This document shows positions 44,476-58,000 of a stretch of DNA of 64,000 nt, piece after piece (within the stretch, counting starts at the first letter, position 1; each line of letters begins with the position of its first letter). The notes beneath the pieces are model-generated. The model was not told the origin of the DNA and searched no databases. It was given only the letters and a program-made list of their open reading frames with translations. A program made the position numbers and the translations under genes. The DNA lies in contig NZ_SHKM01000001.1 in the NCBI RefSeq assembly GCF_004217225.1, positions 558,001-622,000 on the forward strand, given 5' to 3'. The stretch is from Azospira oryzae. GTDB taxonomy: Bacteria; Pseudomonadota; Gammaproteobacteria; Burkholderiales; Rhodocyclaceae.

Positions 44476-44476
<1 letters not shown>
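43946..44476 (+). CDS. hscB: Fe-S co-chaperone HscB
   Basis: The 176-residue J-protein has the short J domain [34 protein letters not shown]-type segment with the HPD motif (about residue 36) and the helical IscU-binding C domain ([17 protein letters not shown]). It delivers IscU to HscA. Its stop shares one base with the hscA start. Confidence 0.95.
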
Positions 44477-46352
<1,876 letters not shown>

Positions 46353-46356
<4 letters not shown>

Positions 46357-46694
46357 CCCAGATCATCGTCCTGCCCCATGAGGAGCTGTGCCCCGAGGGC
46401 GCCGTGATTGAGGCCGAACCGGGCACCAGCGTCTGCGATGCCCTGTTGCAGCACGATATCGAAATCGAGCATGCCTGCGAGAAGTCCTGTGCCTGCACCA
46501 CCTGCCACGTGGTGATCCGGGAAGGCTTCAATTCCCTGGAACCGGCCGAGGATCTGGAAGAAGACATGCTGGACAAGGCCTGGGGCCTGGAGCCCAATTC
46601 CCGCCTGTCCTGCCAGGCCATCGTCAAGGCCACGCCCCTGGTGGTGGAAATCCCCAAGTACACCATCAACATGGCCAAGGAAGGCAAGCACTGA
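46353..46694 (+). CDS. fdx: ISC-type [2Fe-2S] ferredoxin
   Basis: The 113-residue ferredoxin has the cluster ligands in [13 protein letters not shown] and the fourth cysteine in SRLSCQAI, and the [16 protein letters not shown] signature of ISC ferredoxins. It donates electrons during cluster assembly. It overlaps the end of hscA by four bases (ATGA). Confidence 0.96.
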
Positions 46695-46704
46695 GGAGAG
46701 CGCC

Positions 46705-46899
46705 ATGAAATGGACCGACATCAACGATATTGCCATCGAACTCGCCGACGCCCATCCGGACGTGGACCCCACCAAGATCAATTTCGTGGACCTGATGAAC
46801 TGGGTCATGGCCCTGCCCGGATTCAACGACGATCCCAAGCACTGCGGCGAGAAAATCCTGGAAGCCATCCAGGGCGCCTGGATCGAAGAGGCCGAGTAA
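46705..46899 (+). CDS. iscX: IscX (YfhJ)
   Basis: The 64-residue acidic protein matches IscX: MKWTDINDIAIELADAHPDVD and FVDLMNWVMALPGFNDDP. IscX binds IscS and iron and tunes the desulfurase. It is the last canonical isc gene, 10 bases after fdx. Confidence 0.95.
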   Translation: MKWTDINDIAIELADAHPDVDPTKINFVDLMNWVMALPGFNDDPKHCGEKILEAIQGAWIEEAE

Positions 46900-46975
46900 T
46901 TCGGGTGATGCGGGCGAATTGACCCCGCCCGCAGCCGAGGTGGAACGAAGCAATCAGGACAGGGAAGGCACGACC

Positions 46976-47293
46976 ATGGAACAGCGCTTCAGCGACCAGC
47001 AACTGGAACGGATCATCGACGAGGCAACCATCTACATGTGTGCCTGTCCGGCCCAGGTGGCGGCGGCCATCCGCGACCTGCGCGGGCTCTATCGCTACCA
47101 GCAGGACTGTCTGGAGGCGCCGAGCAGCGAGCGGCCGGTGCACCAGCTCATCGCCGCCTCCACCAACACCGCCCATGCGGAACTGGAAGAGTGCCTGGAC
47201 CGGGTGCTCGACCTGGAGGGCTGGGACCGCCAGACCCTGCGCATGCCCGAAGGCCTGCGCCGCAAGCGGGAGGAATCCCTGGCCGGCTTGTAG
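46976..47293 (+). CDS. Small conserved-looking protein at the end of the isc operon
   Basis: The 105-residue product starts at the ATG after GGGAAGG; a TTG 19 codons upstream lacks a site. It is mostly helical, with IYMCACPAQVAAAIRDLRGLYRYQQDC (CxC plus a third Cys; residues about 20-46 hold MCACPAQ ... QDC), and a LDLEGWDRQTLRMPEGLRRKR C-terminal part. No family is recognised. The position 77 bp after iscX and before the operon terminator suggests co-transcription, and the cysteines make metal or cluster binding conceivable; this is inference. Confidence 0.7.
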   Translation: MEQRFSDQQLERIIDEATIYMCACPAQVAAAIRDLRGLYRYQQDCLEAPSSERPVHQLIAASTNTAHAELEECLDRVLDLEGWDRQTLRMPEGLRRKREESLAGL

Positions 47294-47322
47294 CCCCGGG
47301 AAAGCATTTTCCGCCCAAAGAC

Positions 47323-47346
47323 AAAGCCCCGCACTGCGGGGCTTTT
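47323..47346. terminator. Rho-independent terminator of the isc operon
   Basis: AAAGCCCCGC-ACT-GCGGGGCTTT with a T-run forms a strong hairpin between the isc operon and the convergent serB; both strands carry T-rich tails. Confidence 0.9.
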
Positions 47347-47371
47347 GTTTTGCTGTCGGAGCCGGGGCGCT

Positions 47372-48214
47372 TCAGGCTTCGAACAGGTTGAGCAGGCTGT
47401 CCAGGCCGCCGTGGCTGATGGCCACCGAGGCCTTGGCCCGGGTTGCCGGCTTGGCGTGGAAGGCCACGGAAAGGCCAGCTTCGGCCATCATCAAGAGGTC
47501 GTTGGCGCCGTCGCCGACGGCGATCACCTGCTCCCGTTCCAGGCCCAGTTCGTCCCGCAGCCGGTTGAGGTGGTGGGCCTTGGCCTGGGCGTCCACGATA
47601 TCGCCCACCACCTTGCCGGTGAGCTTGCCGCCGGAGATTTCCAGTTCGTTGGAGGTGGCGAAGTCGAAGCCCAGTTCGATGCGCAGGCGTTCGGTGAAAT
47701 AGGTGAAGCCGCCGGAGAGGATGGCGGTGCGCAGGCCGGCCGTCTGGGCCGCTTCCAGCAGTTCCCGGGCGCCCTCGGAGAGCAGCAGGCGTTCGCCATA
47801 GACCCGGGCCAGGACCCGGGCGTCCAGCCCGGCCAGCAGGGCCAGGCGGCGGCGCAGGCTTTCCCGGTAGTCGATTTCGCCGCGCATGGCCGATTCGGTG
47901 ACGGCGGAGACTTCCGCCTTCTTGCCGGCGAAGTCGGCCAGTTCGTCGATGCACTCGATGGTGATGAGGGTCGAGTCCATGTCGAAGCAGATGAGGCCGT
48001 AGTCGGCCAGCGTGCGGTCGGCGGGGACGAAGGCCCAGTCCAGCTTTTCGGCTTCGATCAGGGGCAGCAGGGCGTCGAATTCGGTCGTGCGGCTGGCGTT
48101 GCGGAAGCACACCACCCGGGGCGGCCGGGGTTCCACGGCAGCGGCCTGGGTGGCGGCGGCAATGCGGTCGAGGAGAAAGGTCGGCAGGGCGCCGTTCTGG
48201 ATGATGAGGTTCAT
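47372..48214 (-). CDS. serB: Phosphoserine phosphatase
   Basis: The 280-residue HAD phosphatase has the nucleophile motif CFDMDSTLITIECIDE, the SGGFTYFTERL motif II and the VGDGANDLLMMAEAG motif IV, after an N-terminal domain of about 80 residues that replaces or reduces the ACT region of E. coli SerB. It makes serine from phosphoserine. It is convergent with the isc operon; the gamma-carbonic-anhydrase gene lies upstream on the same strand, 27 bp away. Confidence 0.95.
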   Translation of the reverse strand: MNLIIQNGALPTFLLDRIAAATQAAAVEPRPPRVVCFRNASRTTEFDALLPLIEAEKLDWAFVPADRTLADYGLICFDMDSTLITIECIDELADFAGKKAEVSAVTESAMRGEIDYRESLRRRLALLAGLDARVLARVYGERLLLSEGARELLEAAQTAGLRTAILSGGFTYFTERLRIELGFDFATSNELEISGGKLTGKVVGDIVDAQAKAHHLNRLRDELGLEREQVIAVGDGANDLLMMAEAGLSVAFHAKPATRAKASVAISHGGLDSLLNLFEA

Positions 48215-48241
48215 GGTGGTGAGCGTTGATCGGGGTGGAAC

Positions 48242-48784
48242 TCAGGTCGTCTGGGGCGACGACAGGTAATTGTTTTTCACCCGCACGTAGTGTTCGGCGG
48301 AATAGCGCAGGTAGGCGATTTCGTCAGGCGTGAGGGGCCGCACCCGGACGGCCGGGCGGCCCACGTAGAGGTAGCCGCTCTCCAGGGTCTTGCCCGGGGA
48401 CACCAGGCTGCCGGCGCCGAGCATGACCCGGGGCTGGATCACCGCATCGTCCATGACCATGGAACCCATGCCGATCAGGCATTCGTCGCCGATGCGGCAG
48501 CCGTGCAGGATGGCGCCATGGCCCACGGTGACGTAGTCGCCGATCAGCAGGGGCGAGCCCTCCGGCTTGGCGGCATTCTTGTGGGAGACATGGCCCATGG
48601 AGAAATCCTGGATGTTGCTGCAGGCGCCGATCTCGATGCGGTTCACGTCGCCCCGCAGGACGGCGTTGCACCACACCGACGAATCCCGCCCCAGCCGCAC
48701 GTCGCCGATGAGCTGGGCCGAGGGGTGAAGGTAGCAGGACTCGCCGACGGACGGGAAAGTGTCCAGGTAGGGGCTGAGGAGCAT
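48242..48784 (-). CDS. Gamma-carbonic-anhydrase-like protein (YrdA/PaaY family)
   Basis: The 180-residue left-handed beta-helix protein has NAVLRGDVNRIEIGACSNIQDF, GHVSHKNAAKPEGSPLLIG, VGHGAILHGCRIGDECLIGMGSMVMDDAVI and the GSLVSPGK turn. Zinc ligands correspond to the histidines in GHVSH and VGHGAILHG. The YrdA group is annotated as carbonic anhydrase-like or acetyltransferase-like with weak measured activity. The 8-10 residue insert around KNAAKPEGSP is typical of the subfamily. Confidence 0.88.
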   Translation of the reverse strand: MLLSPYLDTFPSVGESCYLHPSAQLIGDVRLGRDSSVWCNAVLRGDVNRIEIGACSNIQDFSMGHVSHKNAAKPEGSPLLIGDYVTVGHGAILHGCRIGDECLIGMGSMVMDDAVIQPRVMLGAGSLVSPGKTLESGYLYVGRPAVRVRPLTPDEIAYLRYSAEHYVRVKNNYLSSPQTT

Positions 48785-48803
48785 GGGCAGGGCCGGGAAA
48801 GGC

Positions 48804-49880
48804 TTAGCCGGCCTGCCGTTCCGGCAGCACGTCGCGCAGCAGGGTGGCGGCGTCGCGGATCATCTTTTCCGTGGTGGCCCAGTCCACGCAGCCGTCGGTG
48901 ACGGAGCAGCCGTACTTGAGCTGGGACAGGTCGGCGGGGATGGACTGGTTGCCGGCCTCGATGTTGGATTCGATCATCACCCCCACCATGGACTTGTTGC
49001 CCAGACGGATCTGGTTCACCACGTCGGACATCACCAGGGGCTGCAGTTCGGGCTTCTTCAGGCTGTTGGCGTGGGAACAGTCCACCACCACGTTGGGGAT
49101 CAGCTTGGCCTTGACCATGGCCTGCTCGGCCACGGAGACGGAGACCGTGTCGTAGTTGGGCCGGCCGCCGCCGCCGCGCAGCACGATGTGGCCGTAGGCA
49201 TTGCCGGTGGTGCGCACGATGGCCACCTGGCCCTGGTCGTTGAGACCGAGGAAGCTGTGGGGCTTGGAGGCGGAGAGAATGGCGTTGATGGCGATTTCGG
49301 TGTTGCCGTCGGTGCCGTTCTTGAAGCCCACCGGGGTGGACAGGCCGGAAGACATTTCCCGGTGGGTCTGGGATTCGGTGGTGCGGGCGCCGATGGCGGT
49401 CCAGGAAATGAGGTCGCCGTAGTACTGGGGCGAATTCGGGTCCAGGGCCTCGGTGCCGGCGGGCAGGCCGATTTCATTGACCTGCAGGAGGAACTCCCGG
49501 GCCTTGGCCATGCCCACGTCCACGCGGAAGGAGTCGTCCATGAAGGGGTCGTTGATATAGCCCTTCCAGCCAACGGTGGTGCGGGGCTTCTCGAAGTAGA
49601 CGCGCATCACCAGCAGCAGGGTGTCGGAGACCTCGTCGGCCAGGGCCTTGAGGCGGCGGGCGTAGTCCAGGCCGGCGACGGGGTCGTGGATGGAGCAGGG
49701 GCCCACCACCACGAAGAGGCGGTGGTCCTTGCGGTCCAGAATGTTCTTCAGGTCCTGCCGGCCCTGGCGCACCACGGCGGCGGCCTTCTCGGAGAGGGGC
49801 TGGCTGGCCAGCATTGCCGCCGGGGTCGGCATGGGGTCGAAGGCGGCGATATTGATGTTGTCGATGTCGGGGGTGGTCAT
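48804..49880 (-). CDS. aroG: 3-deoxy-7-phosphoheptulonate synthase (class I DAHP synthase)
   Basis: The 358-residue enzyme has VVVGPCSIHDP, MRVYFEKPRTTVGWKG, GARTTESQTHREM, VLRGGGGRPNYD and VVDCSHANS, the class I AroFGH signatures with metal-binding Cys, His, Glu and Asp residues. It condenses PEP with erythrose 4-phosphate to start aromatic amino acid synthesis. The start is MTTPDID after which the helical regulatory N terminus begins. Phe-, Tyr- or Trp-sensitivity cannot be read reliably; I use aroG as the generic symbol. Confidence 0.9.
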   Translation of the reverse strand: MTTPDIDNINIAAFDPMPTPAAMLASQPLSEKAAAVVRQGRQDLKNILDRKDHRLFVVVGPCSIHDPVAGLDYARRLKALADEVSDTLLLVMRVYFEKPRTTVGWKGYINDPFMDDSFRVDVGMAKAREFLLQVNEIGLPAGTEALDPNSPQYYGDLISWTAIGARTTESQTHREMSSGLSTPVGFKNGTDGNTEIAINAILSASKPHSFLGLNDQGQVAIVRTTGNAYGHIVLRGGGGRPNYDTVSVSVAEQAMVKAKLIPNVVVDCSHANSLKKPELQPLVMSDVVNQIRLGNKSMVGVMIESNIEAGNQSIPADLSQLKYGCSVTDGCVDWATTEKMIRDAATLLRDVLPERQAG

Positions 49881-50020
49881 GGTCGTTATGGGCAGCACTG
49901 CTGGTTCCGGTTGCAATCGGGAGGAGCCGGCGCCCACCGGAACGGACGCCGCCAAGCCGAGGATGGGAGTTTAACCCTTCCGCCGTCCCTTGCGCACCCT
50001 AATGCCGCGATAGCCGGTGC

Positions 50021-52597
<2,577 letters not shown>

Positions 52598-52626
52598 GGA
52601 TCGGGTCCCCGAATGGAAATCAGCGG

Positions 52627-52655
52627 TTGTGACCGCCGCTTGTCGCTTTTATGAT
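52627..52655 (+). promoter_or_regulatory. Sigma-70 promoter of the binding-protein gene
   Basis: TTGTGA (52627-52632), a 17-bp spacer and TATGAT (52650-52655) lie in the divergent region. The predicted start near 52662 rules out a TTG start at 52658 and supports the ATG at 52685. Confidence 0.65.
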
Positions 52656-52684
52656 GTTTGGCATTTTCCACTGAGAAGCCGCCA

Positions 52685-53959
52685 ATGGACAAGCTGTTCC
52701 CCGCTCCCCGGTCTTTGCAGATTGCCGCCGACCGCCCCGCCGGTCTCCGGTCGTGGGCCGGAAAGGCAATGCTGGCCTTGTCTCTGGCAATTTTCAGCCT
52801 GGCCGCCCGGGCCGATTTTTCCGACGGGGAAATCCGCGTCGGCCTGCTCGTGGATATGCAATCGACCTATGCCCACATCACCGGCAGCGGTTCCGTGGCG
52901 GCGGCGCGCATGGCCATCGAGGATGTGGGCGGCAAGATTAACGGCAAACCCATCCGCCTCTTCTTCGCCGACCACGGCAACAGCGTCGCCCAGGGCTCGG
53001 CAGTGGCCAAGCGCTGGCTGTTCGAGGAGGGGGTGGACGTCATCGCCGACGTGGCCAGTTCCCCCATCGCCCTGGCGGTGCAGGAAATCAACCGGCCCAA
53101 GGGGGCGGTGGTCTTCTACAACGGCGTCATGAGCACGGAAATCACCGGCAGCCGCTGTGCCGCCACCGGGGTGCACTGGATGTACGACAGCCAGGCCTAC
53201 ACCACCGCCCTGGGCCGGGAACTGACCCGGAGCGGCGCCAGGACCTGGTATTTCATCACCCTGGACAATGCCTTCGGCCGCAATACGGAAAAAGAGCTGG
53301 CGGCGGTGATCGAGGCCAACGGCGGCCAGGTGCTGGGGCGCACCTACCACGGCCTGGGGGAGCGGCAGCTGTTCGTCAAGCTGCGCCAGGCGGCCGAGTC
53401 CGGGGCCCAGGTGATCGCCCTGGTGGATGCGGGCCAGGACATGATTCGGGCGGTGCGGCAGAGTTTCGACCTGCTGCGGGTGAGCAAGGGCAAGACGGTA
53501 CTGGCGGCGGTGGCCACCGCCCTCAACGACGTCCATGTGATGAAGCCCCAGCTGGCCCAGGGCCTCAAGCTTTCCCATTCCTTCTACTGGAACCAGGACC
53601 CGGAGGCCCGGGCCTGGTCCCAGCGCTTCTTCGAGCGCACCGGCGCCATGCCCAGCGACCTGCAGGCCGGCGTCTATTCCTCCCTCATCCACTACTTCAA
53701 GGCCGCGGCCGCCAGCGACAGCGACAAGGGCACCACGGTGGTGGCCAGGATGCGGGAAATCCCCATCCGCGACCCCATCGTGCGCAACGCCCGCCTGCGG
53801 GAAGACGGGCGCATGGTGCACGACATCTACCTGCTGGAAGTGAAGAAGCCCGGGGACATCCGGGAACCCTGGGACTACCTGCGAGTGTTGCGCACCATCC
53901 CCGGGGAACAGGCCTTCAGCCCCCTTTCGGCGAGCGCTTGCCCTTTGCTGGCGCGCTAG
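52685..53959 (+). CDS. ABC-type amino-acid/amide binding protein (orphan)
   Basis: The 424-residue protein has a signal peptide (after a longer N terminus; hydrophobic core LALSLAIFSLAARA at about residues 30-44) and a type I Peripla_BP_6 fold: IRVGLLVDMQSTYAHITG, ARMAIEDVGGKINGKPI, VDVIADVASSPIALAVQEI, WYFITLDNAFGRNTEKEL and AGVYSSLIHYFKAA. The family binds branched-chain amino acids, urea or short amides. No permease or ATPase gene is nearby; the only neighbour on the 5' side is the divergent hybrid kinase, which suggests ligand sensing. Its 3' end overlaps the convergent patatin gene by 44 bp. Confidence 0.82.
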   Translation: MDKLFPAPRSLQIAADRPAGLRSWAGKAMLALSLAIFSLAARADFSDGEIRVGLLVDMQSTYAHITGSGSVAAARMAIEDVGGKINGKPIRLFFADHGNSVAQGSAVAKRWLFEEGVDVIADVASSPIALAVQEINRPKGAVVFYNGVMSTEITGSRCAATGVHWMYDSQAYTTALGRELTRSGARTWYFITLDNAFGRNTEKELAAVIEANGGQVLGRTYHGLGERQLFVKLRQAAESGAQVIALVDAGQDMIRAVRQSFDLLRVSKGKTVLAAVATALNDVHVMKPQLAQGLKLSHSFYWNQDPEARAWSQRFFERTGAMPSDLQAGVYSSLIHYFKAAAASDSDKGTTVVARMREIPIRDPIVRNARLREDGRMVHDIYLLEVKKPGDIREPWDYLRVLRTIPGEQAFSPLSASACPLLAR

Positions 53960-55004
53960 GTTTGGCGGCCTGGCCGCGGCGGGGCAGGTGGCTGCCGGCC
54001 CCGGCGAGGAACTGGCGACCGGAGTCGTAGCCCACCTGGAACAGGGTCTCCAGGTTGGAACGGGACCAGTCCAGGGAGGTTTCCCATTTGTCCGCCGGGA
54101 TGTCGAAGGGCACCTTGAGCAGGTTCCACTTGCCGTCCCGGTTGTACTTGGCTTCGAAGATCTTGGTGTCGTCCCGGGCGATTTCCACCAGGGGCACGAT
54201 GATGGAGAGCAGCCAGGCGTCGTAGAGGTCCCGCGGCGTGCGCATCAGCTTCTCGGCACCCAGCACGTCGAAGACCACGATGTCCTTCACCTCCGGTTCG
54301 TGGCTGACCAGGGCCTCGTAGTTGAGGCAGTCGTGGGCGGCGCCTTCGTAGTAGTACTTGGGCTGGCCGTCCTCCGGGTCCACCATCTGGTGCGGCGGGT
54401 AGAGGAAGGGGAAGGCCAGGGCGGCGCGCAGGGCGTCGCCGCTGATCTGTCCCTTGGCGCTGCTGAAATTCTGCATGCGCCGGTCGTTGATGTTGTAGGC
54501 GTTCACGTAGAAACGCTCGTGGCGCTGCTGCAGGGCGGAAAAATCCACCACCTGCTCGAGGAAGGGCACCGGCGCGCAGAGACCCAGGCTGTCGGCATTG
54601 AGGTCGGTGGGGCAGGCCACGGCGAACATCAGCTTGATCAGATCGGCCTGCAGCCGCGTCGCCTCGTGGCCGCCCAGCTGCTGCTCCATGGCCTGGACCA
54701 GGGGATTGGCCTGCAGCAGGGCCCGGTAGGCCTCGGCGATGGAGCCGGATTTCTGGAATACCTTGAAATTGACCGGATAGCGCTGGTAGAGGGCGTCGGC
54801 GATGCCCATGTCCACGGTGCTGCGCAGGGCCTTCAGGGAATCGCCGCCCTGGGGCGCCAGGTAGAGCAGGCCGATGAGGGCGCCGGCCCCGGCGGTGGAA
54901 ACCACGTCGAATTCGACGCCGGCCTCCTCGAAGGCCACCAGGGCGCCGGCCATGAGGGTGGCGTTGGGGGCGCCGCCCCCGATGATCAGTGCAGTCTTTG
55001 CCAT
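53916..55004 (-). CDS. Patatin-like protein with degenerate catalytic dyad
   Basis: The 362-residue protein has a patatin-type N terminus (ALIIGGGAPNATLMAGALVAF, an oxyanion-loop-like glycine run). However, the nucleophile elbow, normally GTSAGAL, reads STAGAGALIG with no serine at the nucleophile position, and the DGG catalytic Asp region reads YYEGAAHDC. If the alignment is right it is not an active lipase of the usual type. The start follows GGAGG. The C-terminal 60 residues are basic (RRGQAAKPSAPAKGKRSPKGG end). Its 3' end overlaps the convergent binding-protein gene. Confidence 0.75.
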   Translation of the reverse strand: MAKTALIIGGGAPNATLMAGALVAFEEAGVEFDVVSTAGAGALIGLLYLAPQGGDSLKALRSTVDMGIADALYQRYPVNFKVFQKSGSIAEAYRALLQANPLVQAMEQQLGGHEATRLQADLIKLMFAVACPTDLNADSLGLCAPVPFLEQVVDFSALQQRHERFYVNAYNINDRRMQNFSSAKGQISGDALRAALAFPFLYPPHQMVDPEDGQPKYYYEGAAHDCLNYEALVSHEPEVKDIVVFDVLGAEKLMRTPRDLYDAWLLSIIVPLVEIARDDTKIFEAKYNRDGKWNLLKVPFDIPADKWETSLDWSRSNLETLFQVGYDSGRQFLAGAGSHLPRRGQAAKPSAPAKGKRSPKGG

Positions 55005-55053
55005 TGCGTTGTCCTCCGGAATTGGGTTTTCCGGCAACGCAGGCCCGGGGTGG

Positions 55054-58000
55054 TCAGGCGCCCAGTTGCCGGAACAGATCCTTCACTGCATCGACCCGTT
55101 CCTTGAGGGTCGGCATATGACGAACGACTGCCAGTTTATCCTGCCCGGCCAGCTTGAAGTGACGGTTTTTCTGAATCAGTTCGATGATGCGGATGGGCTC
55201 GATGGGCGGATTGGGGCAGAACTGCACGGTCAGCTGGCTGGCAGTGGCGTCCAGCTTGACGATGCCCAGGGGCCTGGCCAGCAGGCGCAGGCGGTGGGTG
55301 GCCAGCAGGCACTGGCCCTGGGGCGGCAGTTCGCCGAAGCGGTCGATCAGCTCTTCCTGCAGGGCATTGATGTCCTCCTCCGTCTCGCAGTTGGAGAGGC
55401 GCTTGTAGAGGGTCAGGCGCTCGTGCACGTCGGGGGCGTAGGCGTCGGGCAGCAGGGCCGGGGCGTGCAGGTTGATTTCCGTGGTGACGCCCAGGGGCTG
55501 GGTCAGGTCCGGCTCCCTGCCCTGCTTGAGGGCGGCCACCGCCCGGTTGAGCATCTCGGTGTACAGGTTGAAGCCCACTTCCTGCATTTCGCCGGACTGG
55601 TTTTCCCCCAGTACCTCGCCGGCGCCGCGGATTTCCAGGTCGTGCATGGCCAGGTAGAAGCCGGCCCCCAGCTCTTCCATGTGCTGGATGGCCTCCAGGC
55701 GCTGCTTGGCCTGCTTGGTCAGGGCCTTTTCATCCTGCACCAGGAGGTAGGAGTAGGCCTGGTGGTGGGAGCGGCCGACCCGTCCCCGCAGCTGGTGCAG
55801 CTGGGCCAGGCCGAATTTTTCGGCCCGGTTGATGAGGATGGTGTTGGCGTGGGGATTGTCGATGCCGGTCTCGATGATGGTGGTGCATAGCAGCAGGTTG
55901 GCCCGCTGCTGGGTGAAGTCCCGCATCACCCGCTCCAGCTCCCGCTCGTTCATCTGGCCGTGGCCGACCACGATGCGGGCCTCGGGCACCAGGGACTGGA
56001 GCTTCTCCCGCATGTTGTCGATGGTGTCCACCTCGTTGTGCAGGAAGTACACCTGGCCGCCCCGCTTCAGTTCCCGCAGCACCGCCTCGCGGATGATGCC
56101 GTCGGAGAACTTGGCGACGAAGGTCTTGATGGCCAGCCGCTTCTGGGGCGCCGTGGCGATCACCGAGAAGTCCCGCAGGCCTTCCAGGCTCATGGCCAGG
56201 GTGCGGGGGATGGGGGTGGCGGTCAGGGTCAGCACGTCCACCTCGGCCCGCAGGGCCTTCAGGGCTTCCTTCTGGCGCACGCCGAAGCGGTGTTCCTCGT
56301 CGATCATGACCAGGCCCAGGCGGTCGAACTTCATCTCCTTGGAGAGCAGCTTGTGGGTGCCGATGACGATGTCGATCTTGCCCGCCTCCAGGTCCTTCAT
56401 GGCCTGGGCGGTTTCCTTGGCGGTCTTGAAGCGGGACAGTTCGGCGATCTGCACCGGCCAGTCGGCGAAGCGGTCCTTGAAGGTCTGGTAGTGCTGTTCG
56501 CAGAGCAGGGTGGTGGGGCACAGCACCGCCACCTGCTTGCCGCCGGCGACGGCGACGAAGGCGGCGCGCAGGGCCACCTCGGTCTTGCCGAAGCCCACGT
56601 CGCCGCACACCAGGCGGTCCATGGGCTTGCCCGACTTCATGTCCTCGATCACCGCGGCGATGGCGGTGGCCTGGTCTTCCGTCTCCTCGAAGCCGAAGCC
56701 GTCGGCGAAGGCCTCGTAGTCGTTCTCGGTGAAGGCGAAGGCATGGCCCTGGCGCGCCGCCCGGGCGGCGTAGAGGGCCAGCAGTTCGGCGGCGGTGTCC
56801 CGGGCCTGTTCGGCGGCCTTCTTCTTGGCCTTTTCCCACTGGCCCGAGCCCAGGCTGTGCAGGGGCGCCGCATCGGGCTCGTTGCCGGAGTAGCGGGAGA
56901 TGACGTGGAGCTGGGAGACAGGCACGTACAGCTTGGCCTCGTTGGCGTAGTGCAGCTCCAGGAATTCGGTGTCGCCTTCGCCCAGGTCCAGGTGCAGCAG
57001 GCCCATGTAGCGACCGATGCCGTGGGATTCGTGCACCACCGGGTCGCCCACCTTGAGCTCGGTCAGGTCCCGCAGCCAGTTGTCCATGGAGGCCCGGCGC
57101 TGGGCGTTCTGGCGGCTGCGGCGGTTGGGGCTGCCGGCGTACAGCTCGGTCTCGGTGATGATGGCCAGGCCGTCGAGGCAGAAGCCGCTTTGCAGGGGGG
57201 CCACGCCCAGGGCCAGGGTCGCGTCGCCGCCGAGGAAGGCGGCAAAGTCGGCGCTGGCGGCGGGCTTGAGGCCGTGTTCCAGCAGCAGTTGCTGCAGGGT
57301 TTCGCGGCGGCCGGCGGATTCGGCCAGGAGCAGGGTGCGGCGGCCCTGGCGGCCGGCGATGAACTGCTTGAGGGCGGTCAGCGGGTCCTCGGCCCGCCGT
57401 TCCACCGCCACGGCGGGGACGGCGGTGGCCAGGGGCGGCGTGCCTTCCGCCGGGGTGCCCAGGATCAGCTTGGCGTAGTCCTTGGCGGCGACGAAGAACT
57501 GCTCCTCGGAGAGGAACAGCTCGGCCGGGGGCAGCAGGGGCCGGGCCTTGTCGCCGGCCAGCATGTTGTAGCGGGACTGGGTGTCGCGCCAGAAGTCCTG
57601 CAGGGCAAGCGCCACGTCCCGGTGCTGGCAGAGCACGGCGTCCTTGGGCAGGTAGTCGAAGAGGGTGGCGGTTTCCTCGAAGAAGAGGGGCAGCCAGTAT
57701 TCGATGCCGGCGGAAGGGACGCCGTTGGAGACGTCCTTGTAGATGCCGGACTTGGCCGGATCGCCTTCGAAGACTTCGCGGAAGCGCTGGCGGAAGCGGG
57801 TGCGGCCGCCGTCGTCCAGGGGGAATTCCCGGGCCGGCAGCAGGCGGATTTCCGGCACCGGGTAGAGGCTGCGCTGGGTGTCGGCATCGAAGGTGCGCAG
57901 GGTCTCGATCTCTTCGTCGAAGAGGTCGATGCGGTAGGGCAGGGCCGAGCCCATGGGGAACAGGTCCACCAGACCGCCGCGGATGGAGTATTCCCCCGGC

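Noticed and set aside
53916-53959. Frameshift at the end of the binding-protein gene
   Set aside because: Both frames stay open and read sensibly to their own stops, so the overlap is taken as real.
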